Positions 1 through 9,182 of a stretch of DNA of 64,000 bases are shown here, one piece after another (within the stretch, counting starts at the first letter, position 1; each line of letters begins with the position of its first letter). The notes beneath the pieces are model-generated. The model was not told the origin of the DNA and searched no databases. It worked only from the letters and a program-made list of their open reading frames with translations. The DNA comes from Maribacter algicola (GTDB taxonomy: Bacteria; Bacteroidota; Bacteroidia; Flavobacteriales; Flavobacteriaceae): positions 1,426,001 through 1,490,000 of the forward strand of contig NZ_QUSX01000001.1 in NCBI RefSeq assembly GCF_003933245.1, read 5' to 3'. The translations under genes were made by a program, and so were the position numbers.

Positions 1-2
1 CC

Positions 3-887
3 CATTCTGAGGAGGAACTTTTGTCCTTGGTGGAACAGCGCTATTTGGGCATCCTATCCCTTCGGGAACTTTTGGGCGACGACAATATTGGGTATTACAA
101 GTATGGGGGGCATGAAGTGTTTTTGGAGAAGGATACGGCCCTGTACGAGACTTGTCTAGATCAATTGGCAAACGTAAACAAACTCCTAAATCCTGTTTTC
201 AAGGAAGCGCCTTTTCGGCGGACTGAGAATAGGTTTGGATTTAAGGGGGTGCAAAAAAACTTTATCACACATTCCTTTGAAGGGCAAATCGATACGGGGA
301 AGATGATGCGTTCTTTGTTGCAAAAAGCACAAAAATCCGGAATCCAAATCCTGAATGCCACAGAGGTCACAGACATAGAAGATTTAGGCACTTCGGTTAT
401 TGTAAAGTGCAACGATTTTGAAATCAAAACCAAGAAGCTGTTGGTCGCCACGAATGGCTTTGCCCAACAATTAATAAAAGAGGAAGTGCAACCTGCCCGT
501 GCCCAAGTGATCATCACAAAGCCTATTCCCGGTTTGGCTATTAAGGGTACCTTCCATTTTGATGAGGGCTATTACTACTTCCGAAATATCGATGACCGAA
601 TCCTGTTCGGTGGGGGTAGAAACCTCAATTTTAAGAGCGAGGAGACCACTAAATTCGGTTCCACACAAGTCGTTCATGACAAACTGGAAGAGCTGCTACG
701 GACCGTCATTGTACCCAACCAAAAGGTTGAAATCGATTATGGATGGAGCGGAATCATGGGCGTAGGTTCCCAAAAACGGCCCATTATCAAACAGCTTTCT
801 GAAAACATGGCCTGCGGAGTGCGTTTAGGCGGTATGGGCATCGCTATTGGTACATCGGTAGGTAGGCAATTGGCCGGCATTTTCTAG
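3..887 (+). CDS. FAD-dependent oxidoreductase (DAO family), 5' truncated by window edge
   Basis: This is the C-terminal portion of a DAO-type flavoprotein oxidase or dehydrogenase. The frame is open from the window edge through HSEEEL to the first TTG at 21, so the real start lies outside and no start is assigned. The N-terminal dinucleotide-binding motif is therefore not visible. The visible part has substrate-domain segments (YYYFRNIDDRILFGGGRN) and a C-terminal FAD-contacting segment (GWSGIMGVGSQ, then LGGMGIAIGTSVGRQLAG near residues 240-285). The family typically oxidises amino or imino acids or 2-hydroxy acids, but the substrate cannot be read from this fragment. It ends 167 bases before the next gene, with no strong terminator. 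Identification as DAO family is confident; substrate is unknown. Confidence 0.8.
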   Translation, partial: HSEEELLSLVEQRYLGILSLRELLGDDNIGYYKYGGHEVFLEKDTALYETCLDQLANVNKLLNPVFKEAPFRRTENRFGFKGVQKNFITHSFEGQIDTGKMMRSLLQKAQKSGIQILNATEVTDIEDLGTSVIVKCNDFEIKTKKLLVATNGFAQQLIKEEVQPARAQVIITKPIPGLAIKGTFHFDEGYYYFRNIDDRILFGGGRNLNFKSEETTKFGSTQVVHDKLEELLRTVIVPNQKVEIDYGWSGIMGVGSQKRPIIKQLSENMACGVRLGGMGIAIGTSVGRQLAGIF

Positions 888-1054
888 TCTAAAACACCGT
901 TTAACTATTTTTAATCCATCTTATCCTTCGGCCTATTGCAGATTCTTTTTTCTTCCTATATTGCAGGTCCCCGTTTCCGGGGATAAAGTGCCCCAAGCCT
1001 TTAGAACATCTTCCTATTCTTTTGCTTTTTTAACAAAAAAGAGAACTCCAGTAT

Positions 1055-1651
1055 ATGGGAAGAAGTTTCCTTGTCGCATGTATTTTATTGGGAATGTTGT
1101 CCTCGTGTGCCGTCAATCAGACAAAATACCAAAAACGCTACAATGAAATTTGGCGGGAGATGATACAATCACAGGCGTGGAAGGAGTCCCTGAAACAGAA
1201 CAATGATGCAGAAACTACCGGAATGTATGTGAGCACGGACGATGATATCGTTTTGGAATCCAATTCTGATTTTGAGGAGAATCTGGCTTTTGAGGAACGC
1301 TACCAATCCCTGGTTTCCCGTGCCTATTTTAAGATCATTACAGAAGCGGAAAAGCTGGATGCCCAAATAGCCGCCCAATATACCCTTGCCAAGAACGACC
1401 CCAACGTTTCCAAAAGGGACCTAGATGAAGCGGAACGCAAGTTTTCCGCCCATAGGGCTATGCTCAGCGGTTTGCGTTCCTGGAATATCTTTAGCGAAGA
1501 TCGGTCCGGGGATTTGGACTATTTTAAACGCGAGAATCGTGAGGCCGTTCAAAATATGATGAAGCAAGATCAGGGAACCAATCAAATGATTAACTTTCTC
1601 ATTTATAAACTAGCCGACCTATATCACGTTGAAGAAGAAGCTGGAAATTAA
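1055..1651 (+). CDS. hypothetical lipoprotein
   Basis: A 198-residue protein with a short hydrophobic signal ending in a lipobox (LSSC, Cys18), so it is predicted to be lipidated and held in a membrane of the cell envelope. The mature part is highly charged and probably helical, with Glu/Lys/Arg-rich stretches such as EAERKFSAHRAML around residues 125-140. No domain is recognised. A homology to known lipoprotein families was considered but nothing in the sequence fixes a function. The ATG at 1055 places the signal peptide correctly. Its 3' end overlaps the next gene by 23 bases, so the two are likely co-transcribed. Confidence 0.7.
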   Translation: MGRSFLVACILLGMLSSCAVNQTKYQKRYNEIWREMIQSQAWKESLKQNNDAETTGMYVSTDDDIVLESNSDFEENLAFEERYQSLVSRAYFKIITEAEKLDAQIAAQYTLAKNDPNVSKRDLDEAERKFSAHRAMLSGLRSWNIFSEDRSGDLDYFKRENREAVQNMMKQDQGTNQMINFLIYKLADLYHVEEEAGN

Positions 1652-2090
1652 GAAAGTAGCCTATCAACACTGTTTGGATTTTGTATCTGGCCGACTATCC
1701 CGTCTAAAAAAGCAGATACAAGAAGTGCAGGAATCCCTGACTTCGGAAACCAAAAGCACGGCAGGTGACAAGCACGAAACTGGTAGGGCCATGGTGCAAT
1801 TGGAACGGGAAAAACTGGGAACACAACTCGCCGAGACCGAAAAAATGCAGCTGGTCATGAACCGGGTCAAACCCGGTTCCCAAAACAGACTCGCAGGAAT
1901 GGGAGCGTTGATTGAAACCAACGGACCGTATTACTATATCGCCATTTCTTCGGGCGAAGTGAAGTTTGAAAACAACGCTATTTACTGCATTTCCCCTGCA
2001 ACACCCATTGGAAAACTCTTGTTAGGCAAATCGGCTGGAGAGATTATTTCCTTCAACGGAAAGGACTTTTCCCTTTTATCAATCTCCTAA
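1629..2090 (+). CDS. GreA/GreB-like small protein (transcription elongation factor family C-terminal domain)
   Basis: A 153-residue protein starting at a TTG that overlaps the end of the upstream lipoprotein gene. No in-frame ATG occurs before residue 75, so the TTG is the only sensible start. The pattern TKSTAGDKHETGRAMVQLEREKLGTQL around residues 38-65 is typical of a Bacteroidetes family related to the GreA/GreB C-terminal domain. In databases it is often mislabelled 3-oxoacyl-ACP synthase. Residues 10-75 form a helical coiled region; the C-terminal half (IAISSGEVKF...ISPATPIGKLLLGKSAGEIISFNG) matches the Gre C-terminal beta domain with its PxSPxG-LLG motif. By inference it could bind RNA polymerase. 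Exact function is unknown. Confidence 0.72.
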   Translation: MKKKLEIKKVAYQHCLDFVSGRLSRLKKQIQEVQESLTSETKSTAGDKHETGRAMVQLEREKLGTQLAETEKMQLVMNRVKPGSQNRLAGMGALIETNGPYYYIAISSGEVKFENNAIYCISPATPIGKLLLGKSAGEIISFNGKDFSLLSIS

Positions 2091-2150
2091 AAAATCCGTG
2101 ATTTTTTTACCTATCTTGAAGGCAAATTAAAATTTGTTGCCAAGCTGACT

Positions 2151-3872
2151 ATGGGTAAAGACAAAAAATTGCGAAGTTCCGAATGGTTCGGGGATGATGG
2201 TAAAATGGGATTTGTACACCGTTCTTGGTTACGCAACCAAGGCTATCCCGATGATTATTTTGAGGGTAGGCCCATCATCGGCATCTGTAATACCTGGTCA
2301 GAATTAACTCCTTGTAATGGACACCTTCGTGATTTTGCCGAGGTTGTAAAAAAGGGAATTTTGGAAGCTGGTGGCGTGCCCATGGAATTCCCCGTCATGT
2401 CCTTGGGCGAAACAATCATGAAGCCTACCACCATGCTTTTTCGAAATCTCGCTAGTATGGATACCGAGGAATCCATCCGGGCAAACCCTTTGGATGGTAT
2501 TGTGCTCTTGACAGGTTGTGACAAAACCACGCCTTCCACCATCATGGGAGCCTGTAGTGTGGACCTTCCCACGCTTGTAGTGCCCGGCGGACCTATGTTA
2601 AGCGGACGCTTTCGTGGTGAAAAGGTAGGTTCCGGTTCCATGAACTGGATGATTAAGGAGCGGCAGGAAAATCAAGGATATTCCGCAGCGGATATACGGG
2701 AGGCCGAAGTCTGTGTGGCTCGAAGTATCGGCCACTGTAATACGATGGGAACAGCGTCTACCATGGCCACCATGACCGAAGCCTTGGGATTGACCTTACC
2801 GGGATATTCGTCCATTCCAGCAGCGGATTCCAGAAAGAAAATGTATGCACAACTTTCAGGGCGTAGGATCGTGGAGATGGTGAAAGAGGACTTGACCCTA
2901 TCCAAAGTCTTGACGCGCAATGCCTTTGAAAACGCCATCATTGTAAACGCCGCCGTGGGTGGCTCCACGAACCTGATCATTCACCTCACCGCCATTGCCC
3001 GCAGGATCGGGGTCGATTTAAAATTGGAGGATTTTGACACCATAGGAAGTAAGATTCCATTATTAGTGAATATGAAGCCTTCGGGAAAATACCTGATGGA
3101 GGATTTCTACTATGCCGGAGGTCTTCCAGTGGTAATGAAGGAATTGATGCCACTTTTACACCAAGAAACCATAACCGTCAACGGAAAGGCCTTGACCGCC
3201 AATTATACCGATGCGGTCTGTTATGATTCCGATGTCATTGCGAAGCTTGAAAAGCCATTTCAGGACAAATCGGGTATCGCCGTACTTAAAGGTAATTTAT
3301 GCGAAAACGGGGCGGTGATCAAACCTTCAGCGGCTTCGCCCAAACTCATGAAACATCGGGGTAAGGCCGTAGTCTTTGAAACGATGGAGGATTACCACGA
3401 ACGGATAGACGACCCTAATTTGGATATCGACGAGAACAGTGTCATTGTTTTGAAGGGTGTAGGTCCCAAAGGTTATCCCGGAATGCCGGAAGTGGGGAAT
3501 GTGGATTTACCCAAAAAATTGTTGGCCAAGGGCATTACGGATATGGTACGTATTTCCGATGGCCGTATGAGCGGTACCGCAGCGGGAACGGTCGTATTAC
3601 ATGTTTCTCCGGAATCTACGGTAGGCGGAACCTTGGCCGTGGTACAGAACGGGGATTGGATTGCCTTGGATGTGGAAAAAAGGACCTTACATTTGGATAT
3701 TGACGATGACGAATTGGCAAAACGAAAGAAAGAATGGATCCCACCCAAACCTGTGGCCGATCGGGGCTATGTAAAAATGTATATTGACCACGTTGAGCAG
3801 GCCGATTTGGGTGCCGATTTGGACTTTTTGGTAGGTGGCTCAGGATCCAAGGTAGAACGGGATTTACACTGA
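2151..3872 (+). CDS. IlvD/Edd-family sugar-acid dehydratase (arabinonate/xylonate type)
   Basis: A 573-residue iron-sulfur dehydratase. The three cysteines expected to hold the [2Fe-2S] cluster are Cys55 (ELTPCNGH), Cys123 (LTGCDKT) and Cys196 (GHCNTMGTAST). Their spacing matches the one I recall for the L-arabinonate dehydratase subgroup, and the length is nearer to this subgroup than to phosphogluconate dehydratase. The family dehydrates sugar acids to 2-keto-3-deoxy acids in the cytoplasm; dihydroxy-acid dehydratase (IlvD) is the other possible role. The neighbouring GntP permease, whose ATG lies one base after this stop codon, argues for sugar-acid catabolism rather than branched-chain amino acid synthesis. 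The exact substrate cannot be fixed from sequence. Confidence 0.88.
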   Translation: MGKDKKLRSSEWFGDDGKMGFVHRSWLRNQGYPDDYFEGRPIIGICNTWSELTPCNGHLRDFAEVVKKGILEAGGVPMEFPVMSLGETIMKPTTMLFRNLASMDTEESIRANPLDGIVLLTGCDKTTPSTIMGACSVDLPTLVVPGGPMLSGRFRGEKVGSGSMNWMIKERQENQGYSAADIREAEVCVARSIGHCNTMGTASTMATMTEALGLTLPGYSSIPAADSRKKMYAQLSGRRIVEMVKEDLTLSKVLTRNAFENAIIVNAAVGGSTNLIIHLTAIARRIGVDLKLEDFDTIGSKIPLLVNMKPSGKYLMEDFYYAGGLPVVMKELMPLLHQETITVNGKALTANYTDAVCYDSDVIAKLEKPFQDKSGIAVLKGNLCENGAVIKPSAASPKLMKHRGKAVVFETMEDYHERIDDPNLDIDENSVIVLKGVGPKGYPGMPEVGNVDLPKKLLAKGITDMVRISDGRMSGTAAGTVVLHVSPESTVGGTLAVVQNGDWIALDVEKRTLHLDIDDDELAKRKKEWIPPKPVADRGYVKMYIDHVEQADLGADLDFLVGGSGSKVERDLH

Positions 3873-3873
3873 T

Positions 3874-5202
3874 ATGGTACTGATTTACTTACTTCTGGCC
3901 ATTGTGGCCATCATTTTCCTAACGACCCGATTGAAGGTCCATGCCTTTATGGCCCTGCTAATTGTATCCTTGGCATATGGACTTTTCGCTAGAATGTCCT
4001 ACTCCGATATCATTGTATCCATTAATGAGGGTTTTGGGGGGACGCTGGGAAAAATCGGGTTGATTATCGTATTGGGGGTCATTATTGGGGCCTTTTTGGA
4101 AAATACCGGAGGCGCTTTTGCCATTGCAGAAAAGGTCTTGAACTTTATTGGCAAGAAACGCATCATTACCGCCATGGGGGTTTTGGGCTATATCGTTTCC
4201 ATTCCCGTTTTTGCGGATAGTGGATTTTTATTGTTGCACCCCCTTTCCAAAAGTCTTTCCAAAAAAGCTAAAATATCCATTGCTGGTCCTGCCATTGCCT
4301 TGGGATTGGGATTGATGGCCTCACACACCATGGTGCCCCCAACCCCGGGACCCATAGCAGCGGCAGGTATTTTGGGGGCCGATTTGGGTTTGGTCATTGC
4401 CTTTGGCTTTCCGGTAAGTATTATTGCCTTGATTGCAGGGCTCGTTTTTGCGTCGAAGTATGCCTCCAAAACCTATATTGAACCCGAGTTGATCGGGGGT
4501 GCGGATTCTGAAAGGATATACAATGAACAGCCTAATGCCTTAAAATCTTCCATTCCCATCATTATACCCATTTTACTGATTGTTTTACGATCGATTTTGA
4601 ACCCGGAACGAACAGGAATCGATAATGGTTTTGTCGACTTCCTAAATTTTGTCGGGGAGCCGGTCATTGCATTGCTCATAGGTGTTTTTCTTTGTTTGCT
4701 TTTGCCGAAAAAACTGGAGTATGATATGGTTTCTTCTTCAGGATGGATCGGCAAGGCCATCATGGATGCAGCATCGATAATCTTGATTACGGGTGCTGGT
4801 GGTATTTTTGGAAAAATCCTTCAAAACTCCGGTATTGCGGAAACCTTAGGAGATTTGCTCAGTGGATATAACTTGGGTATTTTTCTTCCTTTTGTTATTG
4901 CCGCTGCCATAAAATCGGCACAGGGTTCATCTACCGTGGCATTGGTAACATCGGCATCGATTATTTTTCCCATGATGACGTCCCTAGGTTTTGAAACGGA
5001 AATACAAAAAGCGTTGGTGGTGATTGTTATAGGCGCTGGATCGGCCGTGGTCTCCCATGCGAACGACAGTTTCTTCTGGGTCGTAACTCAAATGAGCGGT
5101 ATGAACGTAAAGAACGGATATCGGTTGTTCAGTTTGGGAAGCGGAATACTCGGCTTTACCGGGGCGTTGGCCGTTTTTGTTTTATATACGCTATTTGCTT
5201 AA
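3874..5202 (+). CDS. GntP family permease (gluconate/sugar-acid:H+ symporter)
   Basis: A 442-residue inner-membrane transporter with about 12 hydrophobic segments along its whole length. The family hallmark is the region near residues 148-170, SHTMVPPTPGPIAAAGILGA, plus a second conserved part around residues 345-400 (KSAQGSSTVALVTSAS and VSHANDSFFWVV). GntP carriers import gluconate and related aldonates by proton symport. The gene begins one base after the IlvD/Edd-type dehydratase stop codon, so the pair forms a transport-plus-dehydration operon for a sugar acid. No downstream kinase or aldolase gene is present in this window, so the pathway must be completed elsewhere. Confidence 0.9.
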   Translation: MVLIYLLLAIVAIIFLTTRLKVHAFMALLIVSLAYGLFARMSYSDIIVSINEGFGGTLGKIGLIIVLGVIIGAFLENTGGAFAIAEKVLNFIGKKRIITAMGVLGYIVSIPVFADSGFLLLHPLSKSLSKKAKISIAGPAIALGLGLMASHTMVPPTPGPIAAAGILGADLGLVIAFGFPVSIIALIAGLVFASKYASKTYIEPELIGGADSERIYNEQPNALKSSIPIIIPILLIVLRSILNPERTGIDNGFVDFLNFVGEPVIALLIGVFLCLLLPKKLEYDMVSSSGWIGKAIMDAASIILITGAGGIFGKILQNSGIAETLGDLLSGYNLGIFLPFVIAAAIKSAQGSSTVALVTSASIIFPMMTSLGFETEIQKALVVIVIGAGSAVVSHANDSFFWVVTQMSGMNVKNGYRLFSLGSGILGFTGALAVFVLYTLFA

Positions 5203-5245
5203 AATCAATTAAGTGAACGTATTTGGTAGGAGCTTAAATGTATAG

Positions 5246-5647
5246 CTATAATTCCGGTTTCCCCCGATTGGCTTTTTTAAGCGAGGCGATTTTCTTCGAT
5301 TTTAATCGTTTTTCAATGGCCGATTTGGAAGGTTTACTTGCCTTTCTTTTCTTTCGTACGGTCAAGGCAGCTTCCAGGATTCCAAAAAATCGTTGGATGA
5401 CCAAATCCTTGTTCTTGTGTTGACTTCTGGATTCATCACATTGCAAGAGAATGTTTCCATCCTTGTTAAGTTTGGTGTCCAACCTTTTCAATAGCCGTTC
5501 TTTTTCGGGAACGGAAAGTCCTTCGGATGTAGCCAAATCAAAAGTTAGTTCCACCTTGGAAGAAACTTTGTTGGCATGCTGTCCACCGGGGCCACTACTC
5601 CTAATGGCCTTAAATTGAAGCTCCCTTAAAATTACCTCTTTGTCCAA
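5246..5647 (-). CDS. arfB: ArfB-type peptidyl-tRNA hydrolase (stalled-ribosome rescue)
   Basis: A 133-residue protein of the class I release-factor superfamily without codon-recognition domains. The catalytic GGQ lies in SSGPGGQHANK (about residues 18-28), where the methylated Gln of this family triggers peptidyl-tRNA hydrolysis. The C-terminal tail (RKKRKASKPSKSAIEKRLKSKK onward) is strongly basic, as in ArfB/YaeJ, where it enters the empty mRNA channel of stalled ribosomes. The length fits ArfB and excludes RF1 and RF2. It is transcribed toward the sugar-acid permease gene and stands alone, apart from a possible tiny upstream ORF at 5689-5760. Confidence 0.9.
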   Translation of the reverse strand: MDKEVILRELQFKAIRSSGPGGQHANKVSSKVELTFDLATSEGLSVPEKERLLKRLDTKLNKDGNILLQCDESRSQHKNKDLVIQRFFGILEAALTVRKKRKASKPSKSAIEKRLKSKKIASLKKANRGKPEL

Positions 5648-5688
5648 AACTGCTTTTGAACAAAGGTAAGATATCCTCGGCTATTGGA

Positions 5689-5760
5689 TTACTTGATAAA
5701 AATAGGAATCAACAATAGGGAAAAAACGACAATGGTCAGGATAAAGTGAAATCTTTTCAT
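5689..5760 (-). CDS. candidate 23-residue single-span membrane peptide
   Basis: On the minus strand an ATG at 5760 opens 23 codons ending in TAA at 5689-5691. The product starts MKRFHF, continues as an uninterrupted hydrophobic stretch (ILTIVVFSLLLIPIFI) and ends in Lys. This is the composition of a small membrane peptide with a basic N-terminus facing the cytoplasm. It lies in the 215-base gap between the ABC ATPase gene and arfB on the same strand. No Shine-Dalgarno is seen, which is normal for Bacteroidetes. I do not recognise the family, and chance cannot be excluded for an ORF this short. Confidence 0.35.
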   Translation of the reverse strand: MKRFHFILTIVVFSLLLIPIFIK

Positions 5761-5862
5761 GGTTGTAAAAATTAAAATTTACCCGATAACGCAGGGAACT
5801 TGAGTTTAGTTTATCAAACACAACATTTTTCTGAATATTAGATGAACAGAACCAATTTTCGG

Positions 5863-6852
5863 CTATAAGGAAGGAGTATGTTGTAACCGTTGATTGATGG
5901 TCTCTAGCGAGACGTTAAGAAAGATTTTCTTTCCAGATTGTAATTCCTTTGGGGCATGGAAGAACAAGGTTTCGCCCTCATCCGTATCACCCATAGCTAA
6001 ATAATAGGCCCCCATGGGATAACTCTTTTTCACGTTCACAGGAATCCCCGAGTTTTCTGAAACCCGGAACTCATGGGCGTATACGATGATTTTCCGTTTG
6101 GTATTGGCATAGGATTTTAGAATGTCTATAGAGATGGAATTGGCCTCCCCAAATAGCGAAGCAATATATAGACTTTGGGGATTGTTATAGATTTCCATAG
6201 GATTGCCCCGGGCCAAAACGTTTTTGTCCTTAAGCACAATGACCCTATCCGTAAAGGGCAGCACGTCTTGATAATCATGGGTGGCAACGATACAGGTGAT
6301 GCCATTTTCCTTTAAATATTTAAAAATATTTCTTCGAAGGCCGTTTTTTAGAAAATTGTCAATATGGCTAAAGGGTTCGTCCAGAAGGAGTATTTCCGGT
6401 TTTTGGGCCAATACGCGTGCCAGTGCGACCCGTTGCTGCTGCCCCCCGCTCAGGTTTTTCACTTTGGTATCGGCAAAATCGGTAAGCTCGATCATCTCCA
6501 AAAGTTCTTGGGTACGCTCCTTTAATTCCTTCGGATAGAAAACGGAAAGATATTGACTGATGTTTTCCGATACGGTTGTAAAAGGCATCAGGTCAAAATC
6601 CTGGGACAAGTATTTCATAAACGGGACGCCCGGTACCAAATTGTAGGCCGGTCCCAAAACAGGTTCGTCTTCCCAAAAGATCTGACCCTGTTCCAAATCC
6701 ATCAGGCCATAGATGATTTTCAAAAGCGTACTCTTTCCACAGCCGCTCTCCCCAATGAGGGCCACATGTTCCCTGCGCTGGATTCTAAGGTCTATGTTTT
6801 CCAGTACGGTATCGGCATTATAACCAAAAGAAACATTTTCTATTCGTAGCAT
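5863..6852 (-). CDS. ABC transporter ATP-binding protein
   Basis: A 329-residue ABC ATPase with Walker A GESGCGKST (residues 34-42), signature LSGGQQQRVALAR, Walker B ILLLDEP and switch histidine in ATHD. About 100 residues follow the ATPase core and could form a regulatory or TOBE-like domain, as in importers of the Pot/Mal/Fbp type. No permease or binding-protein gene lies next to it, so the partner and substrate are unknown. An in-frame ATG at 6894 exists, but it lies inside the terminator hairpin of the upstream peptidase gene (6881-6911). The ATG at 6852 (MLRIENVSFGYN), which gives the normal start of an ABC domain, is therefore chosen. Confidence 0.85.
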   Translation of the reverse strand: MLRIENVSFGYNADTVLENIDLRIQRREHVALIGESGCGKSTLLKIIYGLMDLEQGQIFWEDEPVLGPAYNLVPGVPFMKYLSQDFDLMPFTTVSENISQYLSVFYPKELKERTQELLEMIELTDFADTKVKNLSGGQQQRVALARVLAQKPEILLLDEPFSHIDNFLKNGLRRNIFKYLKENGITCIVATHDYQDVLPFTDRVIVLKDKNVLARGNPMEIYNNPQSLYIASLFGEANSISIDILKSYANTKRKIIVYAHEFRVSENSGIPVNVKKSYPMGAYYLAMGDTDEGETLFFHAPKELQSGKKIFLNVSLETINQRLQHTPSL

Positions 6853-6880
6853 AACCAGTGTGCTGTTCAGTTGGACACAA

Positions 6881-6911
6881 AAAATCCGTTCCAAAAATAA
6901 GAACGGATTTT
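6881..6911 (-). terminator. intrinsic terminator of the prolyl oligopeptidase gene
   Basis: A perfect 11-bp inverted repeat (AAAATCCGTTC at 6881-6891, GAACGGATTTT at 6901-6911) with a 9-base loop lies 24 bases after the peptidase stop codon. It sits upstream of the chosen ABC ATPase start and decides against the longer reading of that gene. Confidence 0.8.
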
Positions 6912-6935
6912 CTATTTAATTATTGATTTGATCCC

Positions 6936-9092
6936 TTACTCCTTGAATTCCTTTAAAACGGATTGGTTGGGCAATTCCTCAAAGCCCATATTGAAAAGGG
7001 TAAATCCAAAGATATCGGCATATTGTTCTATGGTCTTACTTACCGGAGTTCCCGCACCGTGGCCGGCATTGGTCTCGATTCGAATAAGGGTTGGGTTGTC
7101 CCCGGCCTGTTTTTCCTGCAGCTCCGCTGCAAACTTAAAGCTATGGGCAGGTACCACACGGTCATCATGATCGCCCGTAGTGACCAAGGTTGCAGGATAC
7201 GCCGTTCCTTCCTTTACATTATGAACGGGGGAGTAGCCCTTGAGATAGTTGAACATTTCCTCACTTTCCTCCGAGGTACCATAGTCATAGGCCCAACCGG
7301 CTCCAGCGGTAAACGTATGATAGCGAAGCATATCCATGACACCTACGGCAGGCAGGGCCACTTGCATCAAATCAGGGCGCTGGGTCATGGTGGCGCCTAC
7401 TAAAAGTCCGCCATTGGAACCTCCACGGATGGCCAGATATTCCTTAGAGGTGTATTGGTTGTCGATGAGATATTCCGCCGCGGCTATGAAGTCGTCAAAC
7501 ACATTTTGTTTTTTGGTCTTGATACCGGCATTGTGCCATTTCTTTCCATATTCCCCACCACCTCGTAGATTGGGAACAGCATAGACTCCGCCTTGTTCCA
7601 TCCAAACGGCATTTACTATACTGAACGACGGGGTAAGGCTTACATTAAAACCTCCATAACCGTAAAGGATAGTAGGGTTTTTTCCGTTCAATTCGATTCC
7701 TTTTTTATGGGTGATGATCATGGGGATTTTCGTCCCGTCCTTGGAAGCATAGAATACTTGTTTGGATTTATAATCATTTGGATTGAAATCGATTTCCGGT
7801 TTCCAATATTGCTCGTACTCCCCGGTGTCTACATTGTATTTATAGGACGAACTAGGGGTATTATAATTGGTAAACGAAAAATAGAATTCCTTTTCGTCTT
7901 TTTTCCCGCCAAAACCACTGGCGCTTCCCACGCCCGGAAGCTGTACCTCACGCACCAAATTCCCTTCATAATCGTACTGAAATACTTTGGAAATGGCATC
8001 CACCATGTATTCCGTGAAAAAGTAACCTCCTCCCATATTTGGACTTAGGACATTTTCTGTTTCAGGGATAAAATCCTCCCAATTTTCCGTGGAGGGGTTT
8101 TTGGCATCCACAGTAACGATTTTTTGATTGGGTGCATTTCTATTGGTAACAATGTAGAGTTTGGAACCTACATTCTCAATGATGTAATTGTCCGATTCCG
8201 TATCATCTACAACGGGAATTAGGAGTCCGTTGGGGTCTTCTAGATCACGAATGAACAATTTGTTCCCCGAAGTAGAAATGGACGCGGATATAACAAGGTA
8301 TTTTTCATCCTCGGTTACACTTGCCCCAACATAGCGATGTTTCTCTGTTGGTATGCCGCCATAAATCAATTCATCCTGCGATTGTGGCGTTCCCAATTTA
8401 TGGTAGTATACTTTGTGCTGATCCGTCTTAGCGGAAAGCTCACTGCCTTTGGGCTTATCGTAACTGGAATAATAAAATCCGTCGTTCCCTTTCCAAGAAA
8501 TACTACTGAACTTAATATCTATCAAGGTGTCTTCCACAATTTCCTTGGTTTCCGCATTCATTACGATGGCTTTTCGCCAATCGCTGCCCCCTTCCGAGAT
8601 GAGATAGGCCGCAAGGGAACCGTCCTTGGTAAACTCCAATCCGGCCAAGGAAGTAGTGCCATCCTCAGAAAAGGTATTTGGGTCCAAGAACACCTCAGCC
8701 TCTGCGTCGCCCTTTTTTCTGTAAACCACATATTGGTTCTGCAGCCCGTTATTTTTGTAGAAGTATGTATAGTCGCCCTCTTTAAAAGGGGCACTTAGCT
8801 TTTCGTAGTTCCAAAGTTTTTCCAACCGTTTTTTTAGGTCGTTTCTGTAAGGGATGTTTTCCAAATAACCGAACGTGGTCTCGTTCTGTTTTTTTACCCA
8901 AGCTTCGGTTTCTGGGCTTCTGTCATCTTCCAACCAACGGAAGGGATCCTGTACCTCTGTTCCAAAATAGGTGTCTATAGTATCTACTTTTGCAGTTTCT
9001 GGATAGTTCACAACAATCGGTTCTTTTTTTGTTTCTGTCTTGCAGGCCAGCAAAGCTAGGGCAGTGAAGCAAAAGAAAATGGTTTTTTGCAT
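6936..9092 (-). CDS. prolyl oligopeptidase family serine peptidase (S9A), lipoprotein
   Basis: A 718-residue secreted peptidase. The signal peptide ends in a lipobox (LLAC, Cys17), so the enzyme is predicted to be lipid-anchored outside the inner membrane. Residues about 30-440 form the beta-propeller that admits only short peptides. The C-terminal alpha/beta-hydrolase domain carries the catalytic triad: Ser559 in GGSNGG, an Asp in DHDDRVVP (641-644) and His678 in NAGHGAG. These motifs and the length match prolyl oligopeptidase, which cleaves after proline in oligopeptides. It is transcribed alone and ends at a strong terminator. Confidence 0.93.
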   Translation of the reverse strand: MQKTIFFCFTALALLACKTETKKEPIVVNYPETAKVDTIDTYFGTEVQDPFRWLEDDRSPETEAWVKKQNETTFGYLENIPYRNDLKKRLEKLWNYEKLSAPFKEGDYTYFYKNNGLQNQYVVYRKKGDAEAEVFLDPNTFSEDGTTSLAGLEFTKDGSLAAYLISEGGSDWRKAIVMNAETKEIVEDTLIDIKFSSISWKGNDGFYYSSYDKPKGSELSAKTDQHKVYYHKLGTPQSQDELIYGGIPTEKHRYVGASVTEDEKYLVISASISTSGNKLFIRDLEDPNGLLIPVVDDTESDNYIIENVGSKLYIVTNRNAPNQKIVTVDAKNPSTENWEDFIPETENVLSPNMGGGYFFTEYMVDAISKVFQYDYEGNLVREVQLPGVGSASGFGGKKDEKEFYFSFTNYNTPSSSYKYNVDTGEYEQYWKPEIDFNPNDYKSKQVFYASKDGTKIPMIITHKKGIELNGKNPTILYGYGGFNVSLTPSFSIVNAVWMEQGGVYAVPNLRGGGEYGKKWHNAGIKTKKQNVFDDFIAAAEYLIDNQYTSKEYLAIRGGSNGGLLVGATMTQRPDLMQVALPAVGVMDMLRYHTFTAGAGWAYDYGTSEESEEMFNYLKGYSPVHNVKEGTAYPATLVTTGDHDDRVVPAHSFKFAAELQEKQAGDNPTLIRIETNAGHGAGTPVSKTIEQYADIFGFTLFNMGFEELPNQSVLKEFKE

Positions 9093-9129
9093 GGTATTTT
9101 TGAATTAGTCGGACTAAAAATACCACAAA

Positions 9130-9163
9130 AAAACCTCCAAAACAGGGCTGTTTTGAAGGTTTT
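9130..9163 (-). terminator. intrinsic terminator of asd
   Basis: A 16-base inverted repeat with one mismatch and a GG loop: left arm 9130-9145, right arm 9148-9163. The arms are A/T-rich at their outer ends, giving a U-run on the minus strand. It lies just after the asd stop codon and before the peptidase gene. Confidence 0.8.
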
Positions 9164-9182
9164 AACATTCTTTGTTAAAGGT

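Noticed and set aside
6853..6894. 14-residue N-terminal extension of the ABC ATPase
   Set aside because: It would start inside the upstream gene's terminator hairpin; the ABC domain begins at ATG 6852.
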